Assembly (NCBI GenBank): GCA_963829545.1
Contig: CAWHIX010000014.1
Coordinates: 73,318-137,317 of the forward strand
Length of the DNA stretch: 64,000 nt
Direction of reading: 5' to 3'
From: JAXGXJ01 sp963829545
Lineage (GTDB): Bacteria > Actinomycetota > Thermoleophilia > RBG-16-64-13
The notes under the pieces were generated by a model. The model saw nothing but the letters and a program-made list of their open reading frames with translations, was not told where the DNA came from and ran no database searches. Below, piece by piece: positions 10,482-20,195 of the stretch. Each line of letters begins with the position of its first letter. The stretch's first letter is position 1. The translations under genes and the position numbers were made by a program.

Positions 10482-11806
10482 AAGCATCACCGCACGACAC
10501 CGAGCAGCAGCGCGAGAAGGCCTTCCTCGTCGCCGTCGACACGGGAGACGACCCTGGCTGGGACGCCGAGCAGTCACTGGAGGAACTGGCAGCGCTGGTG
10601 GAGACCGCTGGGGCCGAGGTGGTGGGCACCATGACCCAGAATCGAGACTCGCTGCACCCCATCTGGTACATGGGATCGGGCAAAGCGGAGGAACTGAAGG
10701 CCGCCAAGGGAGCGACTCAATTCACCTTGCTGGTGACCGACGACGAGCTCTCTCCCAAGCAGCAGAGGTCGCTGGAGAAGTTGCTCGACGTCAAGGTGAT
10801 CGACCGCAGCGGCGTGATCCTCGACATCTTCGCCCAGCGAGCCCAGACGCACGAGGGACGCATCCAGGTGGAGTTGGCGCAGCTGGAGTATCAATTGCCT
10901 CGTCTCACGCGCCTCTGGACGCATCTTTCGCGCACCGGAGGCGGGATCGGCACGCGGGGGCCTGGGGAGACTCAGTTGGAAACCGACCGCCGGGTGATCC
11001 GGCAGCGTATCAAGAAGACGCGCGAGCGCGTGGACGAGGTGAGTCGGCGACGCGAGACGGTGGCTCGGTCCCGCGAACGGCGCCTCCTGCCTACGGTGGC
11101 TATCGTGGGCTATACCAACGCCGGCAAGTCGACCTTGCTCAACGCCCTCGTGGGCGAGTATGCGGCGGTTGCGGAGGACATGCTCTTCGCCACTCTCGAC
11201 CCGACCACCCGCCGCGTGCGCCTGGCCGAAGGGCAGACCGTGATCGTCAGCGACACCGTGGGTTTCATTCACAAGCTCCCCCATCAACTGGTCGACGCCT
11301 TCCGGGCCACTCTCGAAGAGGTGATCCGGGCGGACGCTCTTCTGGAGGTGGTCGACCTGGCCGACCGGCACGCCGCCGAGCACCGCCGAACGGTACAGAC
11401 CGTCCTGGACGAACTGGGAGCAGGTCACAAGCCTCGGGTCGTGGTGCTGAACAAAGTCGATGCTCTACCCGTGGGTGAGGGGCCGCCGGCAGGGTTGCTT
11501 TCTCGCAACGATCAGCACGTGGCAAGGGCGTCCGCGCTCACGGGAGAGGGCCTCGAGGGACTGCGGAGCAAGCTGGCGGCCGTGCTGTCCGACCTGTGGC
11601 TGCAGGTCGATCTCAGCGTCTCCTACGCCGACGGGGAGCTTCTGGCTCGGGTCCGGGAGCGAGGCTCGGTGACCTTCGAATACGGCGATGAGGACGTGCG
11701 GGTGGCCGGCCGCGTGCCGCCGGCCATGGCCGGCGAGCTACGCAGGAAGGCCGAAGCCTGGGAGCGCGCCCGGCGCGCGGACGATGGAGCCGACGGGCGG
11801 GTCTGA
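10478..11806 (+). CDS. hflX: GTPase HflX
   Basis: HflX is a ribosome-associated GTPase that splits stalled or heat-damaged 70S ribosomes. The 442-residue product has the N-terminal HflX domain (IWYMGSGKAEELK, then GVILDIFAQRAQTHEGRIQVELAQ) and GTRGPGETQLE. The G domain shows GYTNAGKST (G1), DTVGF (G3) and NKVD (G4). It ends with the family's C-terminal domain. Start TTG at 10478 overlaps the uvrA stop (TTGA), implying translational coupling. Confidence 0.95.
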
Positions 11807-11834
11807 ATACGGCCGACTGTAGAGACCGCCGGGT

Positions 11835-12890
11835 CTAGAAGTACTCGTGCGCCCGCAAGATGGCGGCTGCGATGAGGCGGGCGCCATTCTCCAGGTCGCT
11901 CAGCGAGAGCGCCTCCACGGGTGAATGGATGTAGCGCGCGGGAACGCTGAGGACGGTGCAGGGGATGCCTGTCTTGGTTATGTTGATGGCCGTAGCATCG
12001 GTGGTGCCGCCGTTACCGACGTCGAGCTGGTAGGGGATCTCCGCCTGTTGGGCAGACTCTCGTAGCCAGCGCAGCACCGGGCGCGGCGCGATGATGCCGC
12101 GCCCCCCAGCGTCCAGCACCGTGATGGCCGGTCCCTTGCCGACCACGACGTGGACGTCGTTCTGGCTCACACCGGGATGGTCCCCGGGGATGGTGACGTC
12201 GGTGGCGATGGCCACGTCGGGGTCGAGCCCGTAGGCGCTGGTGCGGGCCCCCTTGAGGCCCACCTCTTCCTGCACGGTGCCCACGGCCTGGATGGTGGCC
12301 AGGACCGTCTGTTCCTTGAGCAGGCGAAGGGCAGCCACCATCATGGTGACCCCGGCGCGGTTGTCGAAGGCCTTGCCGGTGACCATGTCGTTGCCCATGG
12401 GCTTGAGCCTGCGGTCGATGGTGGCGGGCGAACCGATCTCCACGCCCATCTCCTCGGCTTCCGTCGCTGAGCGGGCTCCGCAGTCGATGAACATGTCCTT
12501 GAGCTTGATCATCTTCTTGCGGTCCTCGGGGTCCATGACGTGCGGCGGACGGGAGCCCACGACGCCGGTGACCTTGCCCAGGCGAGTGTGGACGACGACC
12601 CGCTGGCTGAGGATGGTCTGGTCGAACCACCCTCCCACCGGCACCACGCGCAGGAAGCCCTCGTTGTCGATATGCGACACCATGAGGCCGATCTCGTCCA
12701 TGTGCGCCGCCACCATCACCGTCGGCCCGGTTCCGGCACGCACACCGATGACGTTGCCCATCGCGTCGATGCGCACCTCGTCCACCAGCGGCTCCAACTC
12801 CTCGCGCAGCAGAGCGGCCACCTCGTCCTCGTATCCGGAGAGGCCGTGTGCGTCGGCGAACTTGGCAAGCAGGGCGGCTAGGTCATCCAT
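11835..12890 (-). CDS. M42-family metallo-aminopeptidase
   Basis: This is a dodecameric, two-metal aminopeptidase of the M42 family (tetrahedral peptidase or FrvX/PepA-like). It trims short peptides in the cytoplasm. Metal-site motifs are AAHMDEIG (His-Asp), KAFDNRAGV (bridging Asp), TVQEEVGLKGA (catalytic Glu pair), ATDVT and HSPVEAL near the C-terminus. Length 351 is normal. The ATG at 12890 has GAGGAA 6 nt upstream. It lies downstream of the acyl-CoA dehydrogenase on the same strand, with 68 bp between. Peptide trimming would fit with the oligopeptide importer at 24-30 kb, but that link is inference. Confidence 0.93.
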   Translation of the reverse strand: MDDLAALLAKFADAHGLSGYEDEVAALLREELEPLVDEVRIDAMGNVIGVRAGTGPTVMVAAHMDEIGLMVSHIDNEGFLRVVPVGGWFDQTILSQRVVVHTRLGKVTGVVGSRPPHVMDPEDRKKMIKLKDMFIDCGARSATEAEEMGVEIGSPATIDRRLKPMGNDMVTGKAFDNRAGVTMMVAALRLLKEQTVLATIQAVGTVQEEVGLKGARTSAYGLDPDVAIATDVTIPGDHPGVSQNDVHVVVGKGPAITVLDAGGRGIIAPRPVLRWLRESAQQAEIPYQLDVGNGGTTDATAINITKTGIPCTVLSVPARYIHSPVEALSLSDLENGARLIAAAILRAHEYF

Positions 12891-12958
12891 GTGGTGTTCC
12901 TCGGCAGGTCGCGGATTTACGTCGGTTCAGGTCTGCGCGCCCATGCGGTGCGCAGGGA

Positions 12959-14593
12959 TCAGATCGTGGCGCGCAACTGGTCCATGTCGTGCAGGAGGCC
13001 TCTCTGCGAAGCGGCGACATCCAGCCCCGCCGAGTCCAGGATGGCCTGGGCCTCCGCGAAGTCCCACTGCCCCGAGCCGTACAGGACCTCGGCCGCGATG
13101 GCGGAGGCGTCCCGAGCGCAGAGGGCGGCGTTGATGCGGGCGCACAATCTCAGGGACTCGAGCTTGTCCGCAGTCAGGTCTCCGGCCCCGGCGATCTTCT
13201 TGGGCAGGGCGGCTCCGGTCTCCACCAGTGTGGCCAAGGAGGCCAGCTGGAACATGATGTGTTGCTGCCGGGTCAGCTTGCTCTTGTGGACCTCGTCGAA
13301 GAGGCGGTTGAGCAGGCGGGCGACGGCTGCCAGCGTGTCGGCCTTGAGATCGGGGTGGGAGGCGTGAACCGCGTCCATCTCCTGGGCCAGCGACTCGTAG
13401 AAGGCACCCTTCGACCTGACCGTCTCCCTCCAGCGGAAAGTGCTGATGATCAGTTGCATGATCTCGCTGGTGCCCTCATAGATGGTAGTTATCTTGACGT
13501 CGCGCTTGATCTTCTCGACGTCGTATTCGCGGGTGTAGCCATAGCCACCAAGCGCCTGGATGGCGGCGTCCGCGCAGGCGTTGCCCACCTCGCTGGCGAA
13601 CAGCTTGGCGATGGCCCCTTCGGGCTGGAGGTCCGTCTCGCCGGAGTCCAGGCGCAGGGCCACCTCCTCGATGTAGGCGCGGGCGGCCTCCAGCTTGGCG
13701 ACGAAGGGCAGTATCAGCTTGTGCGTGTAGCCCTGCTTCTCGATGAGGGTCGAACCGAACTGGACACGCTCCTTGGCGTAGGAGATCACCTTCTCCAGGG
13801 CCGCCACGCCGGCACCCAGGCCGAAGCAGGCGACCATGAGCCGCGTGTATCCGAAGACCTCGTTGGCCTGCGCGAGTCCCTGTCCGGGTACTCCGCCGAC
13901 CAGGTTCTCCACGGGGACCAAGACGTCATCGAAGGTGAGGGCCGAGGTGTTGGAGCTGCGGATGCCGTGCTTCTGCTCGGGCCGGCCGGGGATGAAGCCC
14001 TCCATGGTGTTCTCCACGATGAAGAACGAGGGCCCCTCCGGCGCCTGGGCCAGTACGGTCATGAAGTCGGCCACGCCTCCGTTGGAGATGAACTGCTTGT
14101 TGCCGTTGAGGCGGTAGCCGGTGATCGCGCCGGCGGCGTCGAGAACGGGAGTGGCGGTGGTGGTGAGACTGGAGAGGTTGCTTCCCGCCTCCGACTCGGT
14201 CACCGCATAGGCTACGATGGCTTCGCCCTGGGCAAGCTTGGTCAGCCACTTCTGCTTCTGGTCCTCGGTCGCCCCCACCAGTATGGGATCGGCTCCCAGA
14301 TGTATGGCGAGGAAGGACGTCGCCACACCGAGGCAGATCTTGGCCATCTCCTCCGAGAAGGCGGCCATGTCGCGGGCGCCGCCGCCCATACCCCCGTATT
14401 CCTCGGGGATGAACAGCAACTGCAGGCCGATGTCGGGACCGAGGAGCTCTCGTATCTCCGCTTCCGGAAAGATCTCCTCGTCATCCCACTTGCGAAGGTT
14501 CTCGGGGGTGAGCATGCGCTCCCGGACCTGCGAGAGCAAGGAAAGGATCATTTCCCGTTCTTCCAGCGGTAATCCTGCCGGCGCCACTTTCAC
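12959..14593 (-). CDS. Acyl-CoA dehydrogenase
   Basis: This is an FAD-dependent alpha,beta-desaturase of acyl-CoA thioesters. The FAD and substrate-binding motif AYAVTESEAGSN and the C-terminal signature ALGGYGYTREYDVEKIKRD are present. So is the catalytic Glu motif IYEGTSEIMQ. At 544 residues it is about 150 longer than medium-chain enzymes. The extra C-terminal helical region (from about residue 400) resembles the larger multi-domain members. The chain-length preference cannot be told. No electron-transfer flavoprotein or thiolase genes are nearby. The GTG at 14593 and a second GTG two codons later are both possible starts. Confidence 0.92.
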   Translation of the reverse strand: MKVAPAGLPLEEREMILSLLSQVRERMLTPENLRKWDDEEIFPEAEIRELLGPDIGLQLLFIPEEYGGMGGGARDMAAFSEEMAKICLGVATSFLAIHLGADPILVGATEDQKQKWLTKLAQGEAIVAYAVTESEAGSNLSSLTTTATPVLDAAGAITGYRLNGNKQFISNGGVADFMTVLAQAPEGPSFFIVENTMEGFIPGRPEQKHGIRSSNTSALTFDDVLVPVENLVGGVPGQGLAQANEVFGYTRLMVACFGLGAGVAALEKVISYAKERVQFGSTLIEKQGYTHKLILPFVAKLEAARAYIEEVALRLDSGETDLQPEGAIAKLFASEVGNACADAAIQALGGYGYTREYDVEKIKRDVKITTIYEGTSEIMQLIISTFRWRETVRSKGAFYESLAQEMDAVHASHPDLKADTLAAVARLLNRLFDEVHKSKLTRQQHIMFQLASLATLVETGAALPKKIAGAGDLTADKLESLRLCARINAALCARDASAIAAEVLYGSGQWDFAEAQAILDSAGLDVAASQRGLLHDMDQLRATI

Positions 14594-14672
14594 CTCTTCA
14601 TCCGTCGGAAATTAGCGCTCCAGTATAACATGGCCCTCTTGGCTCTCCGGCGTGTCCCGGGAGCCTATGCGC

Positions 14673-14678
14673 TACACT
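14673..14678 (+). promoter_or_regulatory. -10 box before the uvrC leader ORF
   Basis: TACACT ends 6 nt before a GTG at 14685 that opens an 18-codon ORF. This is the same spacing as at other probable leaderless promoters in this window. Confidence 0.4.
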
Positions 14679-14684
14679 TGCGCT

Positions 14685-14741
14685 GTGAAAAAGCCTTTCC
14701 TGCCCCGCCGCCGGCCCCCCTCTGCGGCGGCATACCGATGA
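14685..14741 (+). CDS. Possible 18-residue leader peptide upstream of uvrC
   Basis: The short ORF GTG AAA AAG CCT ... CGA TGA encodes MKKPFLPRRRPPSAAAYR. It begins just after a TACACT box, and its TGA (14739-14741) overlaps the uvrC ATG (14738) as ATGA. The uvrC start itself has only a weak ribosome-binding site, so coupled translation from this ORF is plausible. It could equally be chance, because short ORFs are common in GC-rich sequence. Confidence 0.35.
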   Translation: MKKPFLPRRRPPSAAAYR

Positions 14742-16606
14742 GTTCTGTGGAAGACCTGCGAGAACAGATCAAGCACTCACCCGACCTTCCCGGCGTGTAC
14801 CTATACAGGGAGCCATCAGGGGACGTCATCTACGTGGGGAAGGCGCTTTCCCTGCGCAAGCGTCTGGCCAACTACCTGGCTGCGCTCCCCGGTGGTGACG
14901 GCGGCAGACTGCCAGCCAAGGTGGTCGACATGATGGGCAAAGCGGCGAGCGTGGAGTGGATCGTCACCTCGAACGAGGTCGAGGCCCTTCTGCTCGAGCA
15001 CAACCTCATCAAACAGCATCGACCGGCCTCCAACATCCGCCTGCGCGACGACAAGTCCTATCCCTATATCATGATCACCATGGAAGACGAGTTCCCGCGG
15101 GTGATGTTCACCAGGCAAGCGCACGTACGCGGCAACCTGTACTTCGGTCCCTTCGCGAGTGCGGCCAAGGTTCGCGAGACGCTCGACGTCCTTCGCCGGG
15201 TGTTCCCGGTCAGGGCGTGTCGGGGCAGACAGCCGGGTAGGCGGAGCGGGTCGCCCTGCCTGCAGTTCCATATCAAACGCTGTCCGGCGCCGTGTCTGGG
15301 CGAGACCGACCTACTCGAGTACCGGCAGATGGTGGGCGAGGTCGTGGATCTCTTGAGCGGCCGGCAGACGAAGGTGGCCACGGGCTTGGAGCGGAGGATG
15401 CAGGAAGCTGCGGCGCGCCAGGATTTCGAGACGGCGGCGGTGTACCGCGACCGGTTGGAGGCCCTGAGGCACGTGCTCGAGCGGCAAGGGATAGAGTCCA
15501 GTTCCCTCGGTTCGGCGGACATAACCGGCCTGGCCGTGGACGCCCAGGGGGCGAACGTGCAGGTCTTCGTCACCCGGGACGGTAAGCTGGCCGACCGGCG
15601 CAGTTTCACTCTCGAGAACGTCGAGGGCGCGGACGACGACGAGGTGTTCGAGCGCTTCGTGGGCGAATACTACGGATCGACGCCGACGGTGCCGAGCGAA
15701 CTGATCGTCCCCGGTGGAGTGAGTAACACAGGGCAGTTGGCCGCCTTTCTGGAGGGGCTGCGGGGCACGCGGGTGGAGGTGCGGCACGCGGAACGGGGCG
15801 ACAAGCGTCGCCTGCAGGAACTGGCCGAGAAGAACGCCGCGCTGGCCCTGGCCCACGAGCGCGCGCGCGAGGAACGCAGCCGCGAGCGCCGCTACGGGGC
15901 GCTCACCAGGCTGCAGGAAGCACTACGGCTCCCGGACATGCCTGTGCGCATCGAAGGGTACGACATCTCCAACCTGGGAGCCGAGAACATCGTGGCCTCC
16001 ATGGTCGTCTTCGAGGGCGGGGCGCCCAAGAAGGGCGACTACCGCAAGTTCTCCATCACTGCCGACGGGCAGAACGACGTAGGGGCCATGCACGAGGTTC
16101 TGACTCGGCGCTTTCGGCGCGCGGAGGGTGCGGTGGAGGTGGAGCGGTACGATCCCTCTTTCGAGGCCGTGCCCGATCTGGTGGTCGTCGACGGAGGCAA
16201 GGGCCAGCTTGGGGCGGCGGTGGATGCGCTGACGGAGGCGGGGTTACTGGAGGTGGTGTCGCTGGTGTCGCTGGCCAAGCGCGAGGAGGAGATCTTCGCG
16301 CCCTGGTCCCCCGAGCCCATCAGGCTGCCCGTCGACGACCAGGGTCTGCTTCTCCTGCGCAGGGTGCGCGACGAAGCCCACCGCTTCGCCCTCGGGTTCC
16401 ACCGCACGAAACGGTCGGCGTCGACCACCCTGTCGCTGCTGGACCAACTGCCCGGCGTGGGGGAGAAGCGGAAGAAGGCCATCGTTCAGCACTTCGGCTC
16501 GCCGGAAAGATTTCTGCAGGCCTCCAGAGAAGAGCTGGAGGCCGTCCCCGGACTCCCTGGGAAGGTGGCGAGAGACATCCACGCGTACGTGCACAAGACG
16601 GGCTGA
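14738..16606 (+). CDS. uvrC: Excinuclease ABC subunit C
   Basis: UvrC is the dual-incision endonuclease of nucleotide excision repair. The N-terminal GIY-YIG domain (GVYLYREPSGDVIYVGKA) makes the 3' cut. A UVR domain around residue 205-240 binds UvrB. The RNase H-like domain has RIEGYDISN (catalytic Asp) and VVDGGKGQL and makes the 5' cut. A helix-hairpin-helix pair (LPGVGEKRKKAIVQHFGS) closes the protein. The ATG at 14738 (MSSVEDLREQI) matches the family start. It heads a uvrC-ogt-rapZ-whiA run. Confidence 0.96.
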   Translation: MSSVEDLREQIKHSPDLPGVYLYREPSGDVIYVGKALSLRKRLANYLAALPGGDGGRLPAKVVDMMGKAASVEWIVTSNEVEALLLEHNLIKQHRPASNIRLRDDKSYPYIMITMEDEFPRVMFTRQAHVRGNLYFGPFASAAKVRETLDVLRRVFPVRACRGRQPGRRSGSPCLQFHIKRCPAPCLGETDLLEYRQMVGEVVDLLSGRQTKVATGLERRMQEAAARQDFETAAVYRDRLEALRHVLERQGIESSSLGSADITGLAVDAQGANVQVFVTRDGKLADRRSFTLENVEGADDDEVFERFVGEYYGSTPTVPSELIVPGGVSNTGQLAAFLEGLRGTRVEVRHAERGDKRRLQELAEKNAALALAHERAREERSRERRYGALTRLQEALRLPDMPVRIEGYDISNLGAENIVASMVVFEGGAPKKGDYRKFSITADGQNDVGAMHEVLTRRFRRAEGAVEVERYDPSFEAVPDLVVVDGGKGQLGAAVDALTEAGLLEVVSLVSLAKREEEIFAPWSPEPIRLPVDDQGLLLLRRVRDEAHRFALGFHRTKRSASTTLSLLDQLPGVGEKRKKAIVQHFGSPERFLQASREELEAVPGLPGKVARDIHAYVHKTG

Positions 16607-16649
16607 TCAAGTGATCCGGCCACACGGTTTCGATAGGAAGGAGCCTCTC

Positions 16650-17240
16650 ATGGAGAGGAGCGCCGACGTGCTCCTTGCTTCGTACAGCACGCCCTGGGGC
16701 ATGGGGGTGGTGAGCGTCAGCAGGGGACGGCTCTTGGGCGTGGAATTGCCCGAGGCCGGCGGGGAGCCGGCGCTGCCGTCTGCTGCAGGTGCCAGCTCTG
16801 CGCCCCACGCCACGAGCACCCCGACCGCCGCCGACACGGCCGACGCAGCGGTCGCGGCGGACGTGGCCGACGCAGCTGTGGCGGCGAGCTGGGTCTCGGC
16901 TCTGGAGGCCTACTTCCGGGGCGAGCGGCTGGGCTGGAAGGCGAAGGAAGTGCCTCTGGAGGAGATGGATCTGGGCGATTTCGAGCGGCGGGTGTATCGA
17001 GCTTTGCTTTCGGTGCCTCCGGCAGTCACCGTCAGCTACGGCACTCTGGCCGAGTTGGCCGGTTACCCCCGGGCGGCGCGGGCCGTGGGCAATGCCATGG
17101 CCGCCAATCCCATCCCCGTGGTGATCCCCTGTCATCGTGTGGTGCGCTCGGATGGAAGTCTGGGCAGGTACGGCAAGGACCCAGCTTGGAAGCCACGCCT
17201 GCTGGAGCACGAGGCGGCTCACGTGGAGACGGCGACGTGA
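16650..17240 (+). CDS. ogt: Methylated-DNA--protein-cysteine methyltransferase
   Basis: This is a suicide repair enzyme that transfers the methyl group of O6-methylguanine to its own Cys. The active site IPCHRVVR and the helix-turn-helix FERRVYRALLSVPPAVTVSYG are complete. The ATG at 16650 has AAGGAG at good spacing. Between the N-terminal strand region and the helical part lies an Ala/Thr/Asp-rich insert of about 45 residues, with a near repeat (DTADAAVAA, DVADAAVAA). It sits between uvrC and rapZ, which is not the usual order. Its stop overlaps the rapZ GTG. Confidence 0.93.
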   Translation: MERSADVLLASYSTPWGMGVVSVSRGRLLGVELPEAGGEPALPSAAGASSAPHATSTPTAADTADAAVAADVADAAVAASWVSALEAYFRGERLGWKAKEVPLEEMDLGDFERRVYRALLSVPPAVTVSYGTLAELAGYPRAARAVGNAMAANPIPVVIPCHRVVRSDGSLGRYGKDPAWKPRLLEHEAAHVETAT

Positions 17241-18143
17241 GTATCGAGCGAGAGCGTGTCGTGAACGAGACAGATCACCTGCACATCGCACTGATCACCG
17301 GATTGTCCGGCGCCGGCAAGTCGGAGGCTGTGGCCACGTTCGAGGATTCCGGCTACTTCTGCATCGACAACCTTCCCCCGCAGATGCTCCCCGGCGTGGT
17401 CGAGTTGTTCGAGCTGGAGGGCAGCCGAGTCGACCGCGTCGCTCTGGTGTTCGACGTGCGGGGCGGGAAGTACTTCGAGTACCTGGGAGAGGCTCTGGCC
17501 TTCCTGCGCCGGTCGGGCATCTCCTTCAGGCTGGTCTTCCTGGAGGCCTCCGACGACGTGCTGGTCAATCGCTTTCAGTCCACCCGCCGCCCACATCCCC
17601 TGTCGCATTCGAGTCTCATCGAATCCATCCAGCGTGAACGCAGCCTGCTGGCCGGTCTCCGGTCCGACGCCGATCTGGTGATAGACACGACCGACCTTTC
17701 CCCGCGGGGCCTGCGCCGCTGCATCGAAGAGACGCTGCTCGCCGACGAGTTGAGTGGCCAGATGTTTCTGAGCCTGGTGTCGTTCGGATACAAGAACGGC
17801 CTGCCCGGACGAGGCCGACATGGTCCTCGACGCGCGCTTTCTGCCCAATCCGCACTGGATCGAAAGGCTGCGCCCCCTGACGGGCAGCGACGTGGCCGTC
17901 CGGGAATACGTACTGCAGGGGGCTGAAAGCGAAGCCTTCCTCGGCCAGGTGGAGACGCTGCTGCGCTTCCTGGCTCCCCGGTTCGTGGCCGAACAGAAAC
18001 GGCGGTTGGTCCTGGCCATCGGCTGCACCGGCGGACGCCACCGGTCGGTGGCGCTGGTGCATGAACTGGCCGCGCGGTTGGCGGACGACCCCACCCTGGT
18101 CATCAGCGTGTCCCACCGCGATCTGGAAGAGGGGGCCGACTAG
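17237..18143 (+). pseudogene. rapZ: RNase adapter / nucleotide-binding protein RapZ (YvcJ), frameshifted
   Basis: RapZ/YvcJ is a P-loop protein. In E. coli it senses glucosamine-6-phosphate and guides RNase E; in Gram-positives its role is less clear. The N-terminal half has Walker A GLSGAGKSEA and the family sequence YFCIDNLPP. It runs in one frame to SFGYKNGLP. The C-terminal half (DARFLPNPHW, IGCTGGRHRSVAL, VSHRDLEEG) continues in another frame to 18143. Removing one g at about 17807 joins them as GLPDEADMVLDARFLPNPHW, which matches the family. GTG at 17237 overlaps the ogt stop; the end abuts whiA. Confidence 0.88.
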
Positions 18144-19124
18144 GTGCCGGCCGGCTTCACCCGGTTCTTCCGCGAAGAGCTCGCCCACGTCGAGGAACGG
18201 CAGAGCTGCTGCCGTCTGGCCGCCATCGCCGGTCTGCTGCACACTGCGGGCACGTTTCTCATCCGCGGGGGGACGAGCGAAGCGGAGCGCTACGAGGTGC
18301 GTCTGGCCACCAGCACCCAGGCTGCGGCAAAGATGGTCTACACGCAGTTCAAGGAGTTCGGAGCCGTCGGAGATCTCATCGTGAGGCGCGAGCCCCGCTT
18401 CGGGCATCGGCTGATCTACGAGGTCCACCTCAAGGGGTCGCCGGCCATGCTCCAGGCTCTGAACGAGATGGGCACGCTGAGCGACAGCTTCGAGCTGCAA
18501 CCCGGCATCCCCCGACGTTTGGTCAAGAAAGGCTGCTGCCGGAACGCTTTCCTGCGCGGCTGTCTCATCGGGGCGGGGTCCGCCAATGCGCCGCTCAAAG
18601 AGGCCCACCTGGAGATCGTGACGTCCCAGCAGACCCTGGCCGCCGATCTGGTGCGGCTGCTGATCGACATGGAGTTCCATCCGGGCATGTTGTCCCGTCG
18701 GGGCAGCCACGTGGTGTACCTAAAAGGAAGAGACGAGGTCGCCGGTCTTCTCGCCCAGGCGGGAGCTCACGAAGCGGCCCTGATGGTAGAGGAGCAGGCG
18801 GTGGTGAAGGAGGTGCGCTCTCGGGCCAATCGTCTTACCAACTGCGATGCGGCCAATCTGCGCCGCACCAGCGAGGCGGCCTCACGTCAACTCGAAGCCA
18901 TCGCCCGACTGGAGCGCTCGGGGCGCCTCCAGAAGATGCCACGGGCCCTTCGCGAGGTGGCGGAGCTGCGGGTGAGGTATCCATACATGACCCTGTCCGA
19001 ATTGGCGGAGGCGGACGAGACAGGGCTTTCGCGCTCCGCCGTCAACCATCGTCTGCGCAGGCTGGTACAGGCCGCCGAGCGGGAAGCACCGGGGGTAGCC
19101 GGTGATAGAATCCGGTTGCGCTAG
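18144..19124 (+). CDS. whiA: DNA-binding protein WhiA
   Basis: WhiA is a homing-endonuclease-like (LAGLIDADG fold) protein with a C-terminal helix-turn-helix. In Streptomyces it controls sporulation with WhiB; in other Gram-positives it affects cell division. The N-terminal domain contains KKGCCRNAFLRGCLIGAGSANAP, and the C-terminal HTH contains LSELAEADETGLSRSAVNHRLRRL. Length 326 is normal. It starts with GTG directly after the rapZ stop. In most Gram-positives yvcK lies between rapZ and whiA; it is missing here. A TAGAAT near the end (about 19105) may start the gap transcript. Confidence 0.95.
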   Translation: MPAGFTRFFREELAHVEERQSCCRLAAIAGLLHTAGTFLIRGGTSEAERYEVRLATSTQAAAKMVYTQFKEFGAVGDLIVRREPRFGHRLIYEVHLKGSPAMLQALNEMGTLSDSFELQPGIPRRLVKKGCCRNAFLRGCLIGAGSANAPLKEAHLEIVTSQQTLAADLVRLLIDMEFHPGMLSRRGSHVVYLKGRDEVAGLLAQAGAHEAALMVEEQAVVKEVRSRANRLTNCDAANLRRTSEAASRQLEAIARLERSGRLQKMPRALREVAELRVRYPYMTLSELAEADETGLSRSAVNHRLRRLVQAAEREAPGVAGDRIRLR

Positions 19125-19157
19125 CGAAGAGAAGACCACGCGAGGAGAGCGGATCAC

Positions 19158-20153
19158 ATGAGCACCAAAGTCGCCATAAACGGATTCGGCCGTATAGGCC
19201 GCCTCTTAGTGCGGGCCGTCGTCGCGCAGGGCCTGGACATCGAGATAGTGGCGGTCAACGACCTCACCGACGCCAAGACTCTGGCCCATCTTCTCAAGTA
19301 CGACAGCGTCCACGGCGTGTGGCCCGGCGAAGTGACACTCGACGGTGACTCCATCAAATTCGAGGGTCGGTCCATCAAGGTCCTGTCCGCGGCCGATCTG
19401 GCCCTGCTGCCCTGGCGGGAGCTGGGGGTCGACGTGGTGGCCGAGTGCACCGGGCGCTTCACTGAGCGGGCGCAGGCGGCACAGCATCTCGACCAGGGCG
19501 CGCGGAAAGTGGTCATCAGCGCGCCTGCCAAGGACCCCGACCTTACCGTGGTCATGGGGGTCAACGACGCCGATTACGACCCGGCCCGCCACCACATCCT
19601 TTCGAACGCCTCGTGTACCACCAACTGTCTGGCGCCGGCTGCAAAGGTGCTGCTCGACTCCTTCGGGATCGAACAGGGTCTCATGACCACGGTGCATGCC
19701 TTCACCAACGACCAGCGGATCCTCGACCTGCCCCACAGTGATCTGCGCAGGGCGAGGGCCGCCTCCATGTCGATCATCCCCACGTCCACAGGCGCGGCAC
19801 GGGCGATAGGCCTCGTGCTGCCCGAACTCAAGGGCAAGATGGACGGGTTCGCCATGCGCGTGCCTATACCGGATGGATCGGTGATCGACTTGGTCGTGAC
19901 GCTGGAAAGGGAAGCCTCGGTCGAGGAGATCAACGCGGCCATGAAGATGGCGGCCGAAGGGCCGCTGGCCGGGATCATGCGCTACACGGACGAACCCATC
20001 GTGTCCTCCGACATAGTGGACGACCCGCACTCGTGTGTGTTCGACTCCCTTCTCACCATGGTCATGGGCCGCCAGGCCAAGGTGGTGATGTGGTACGACA
20101 ACGAGTGGGGTTTCGCAAACCGCATGGTCGAACTGTGCAGCAGGCTGTTCTAG
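19158..20153 (+). CDS. gap: Glyceraldehyde-3-phosphate dehydrogenase (type I)
   Basis: This glycolytic enzyme oxidises glyceraldehyde-3-phosphate to 1,3-bisphosphoglycerate with NAD(P)+. The Rossmann motif INGFGRIGR is near the N-terminus. The catalytic Cys lies in SNASCTTNCLAP (about residue 152), and WYDNEWGFANRMVEL is near the end. The 331-residue length is standard. It is first in a gap-pgk-tpiA-gpmI-secG operon. GAGGAGAG lies about 9 nt before the ATG. Confidence 0.97.
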   Translation: MSTKVAINGFGRIGRLLVRAVVAQGLDIEIVAVNDLTDAKTLAHLLKYDSVHGVWPGEVTLDGDSIKFEGRSIKVLSAADLALLPWRELGVDVVAECTGRFTERAQAAQHLDQGARKVVISAPAKDPDLTVVMGVNDADYDPARHHILSNASCTTNCLAPAAKVLLDSFGIEQGLMTTVHAFTNDQRILDLPHSDLRRARAASMSIIPTSTGAARAIGLVLPELKGKMDGFAMRVPIPDGSVIDLVVTLEREASVEEINAAMKMAAEGPLAGIMRYTDEPIVSSDIVDDPHSCVFDSLLTMVMGRQAKVVMWYDNEWGFANRMVELCSRLF

Positions 20154-20195
20154 AGCCGCGGCTGTAGAGGCAACGGCGCGAGCAAAGGAGGCCAG

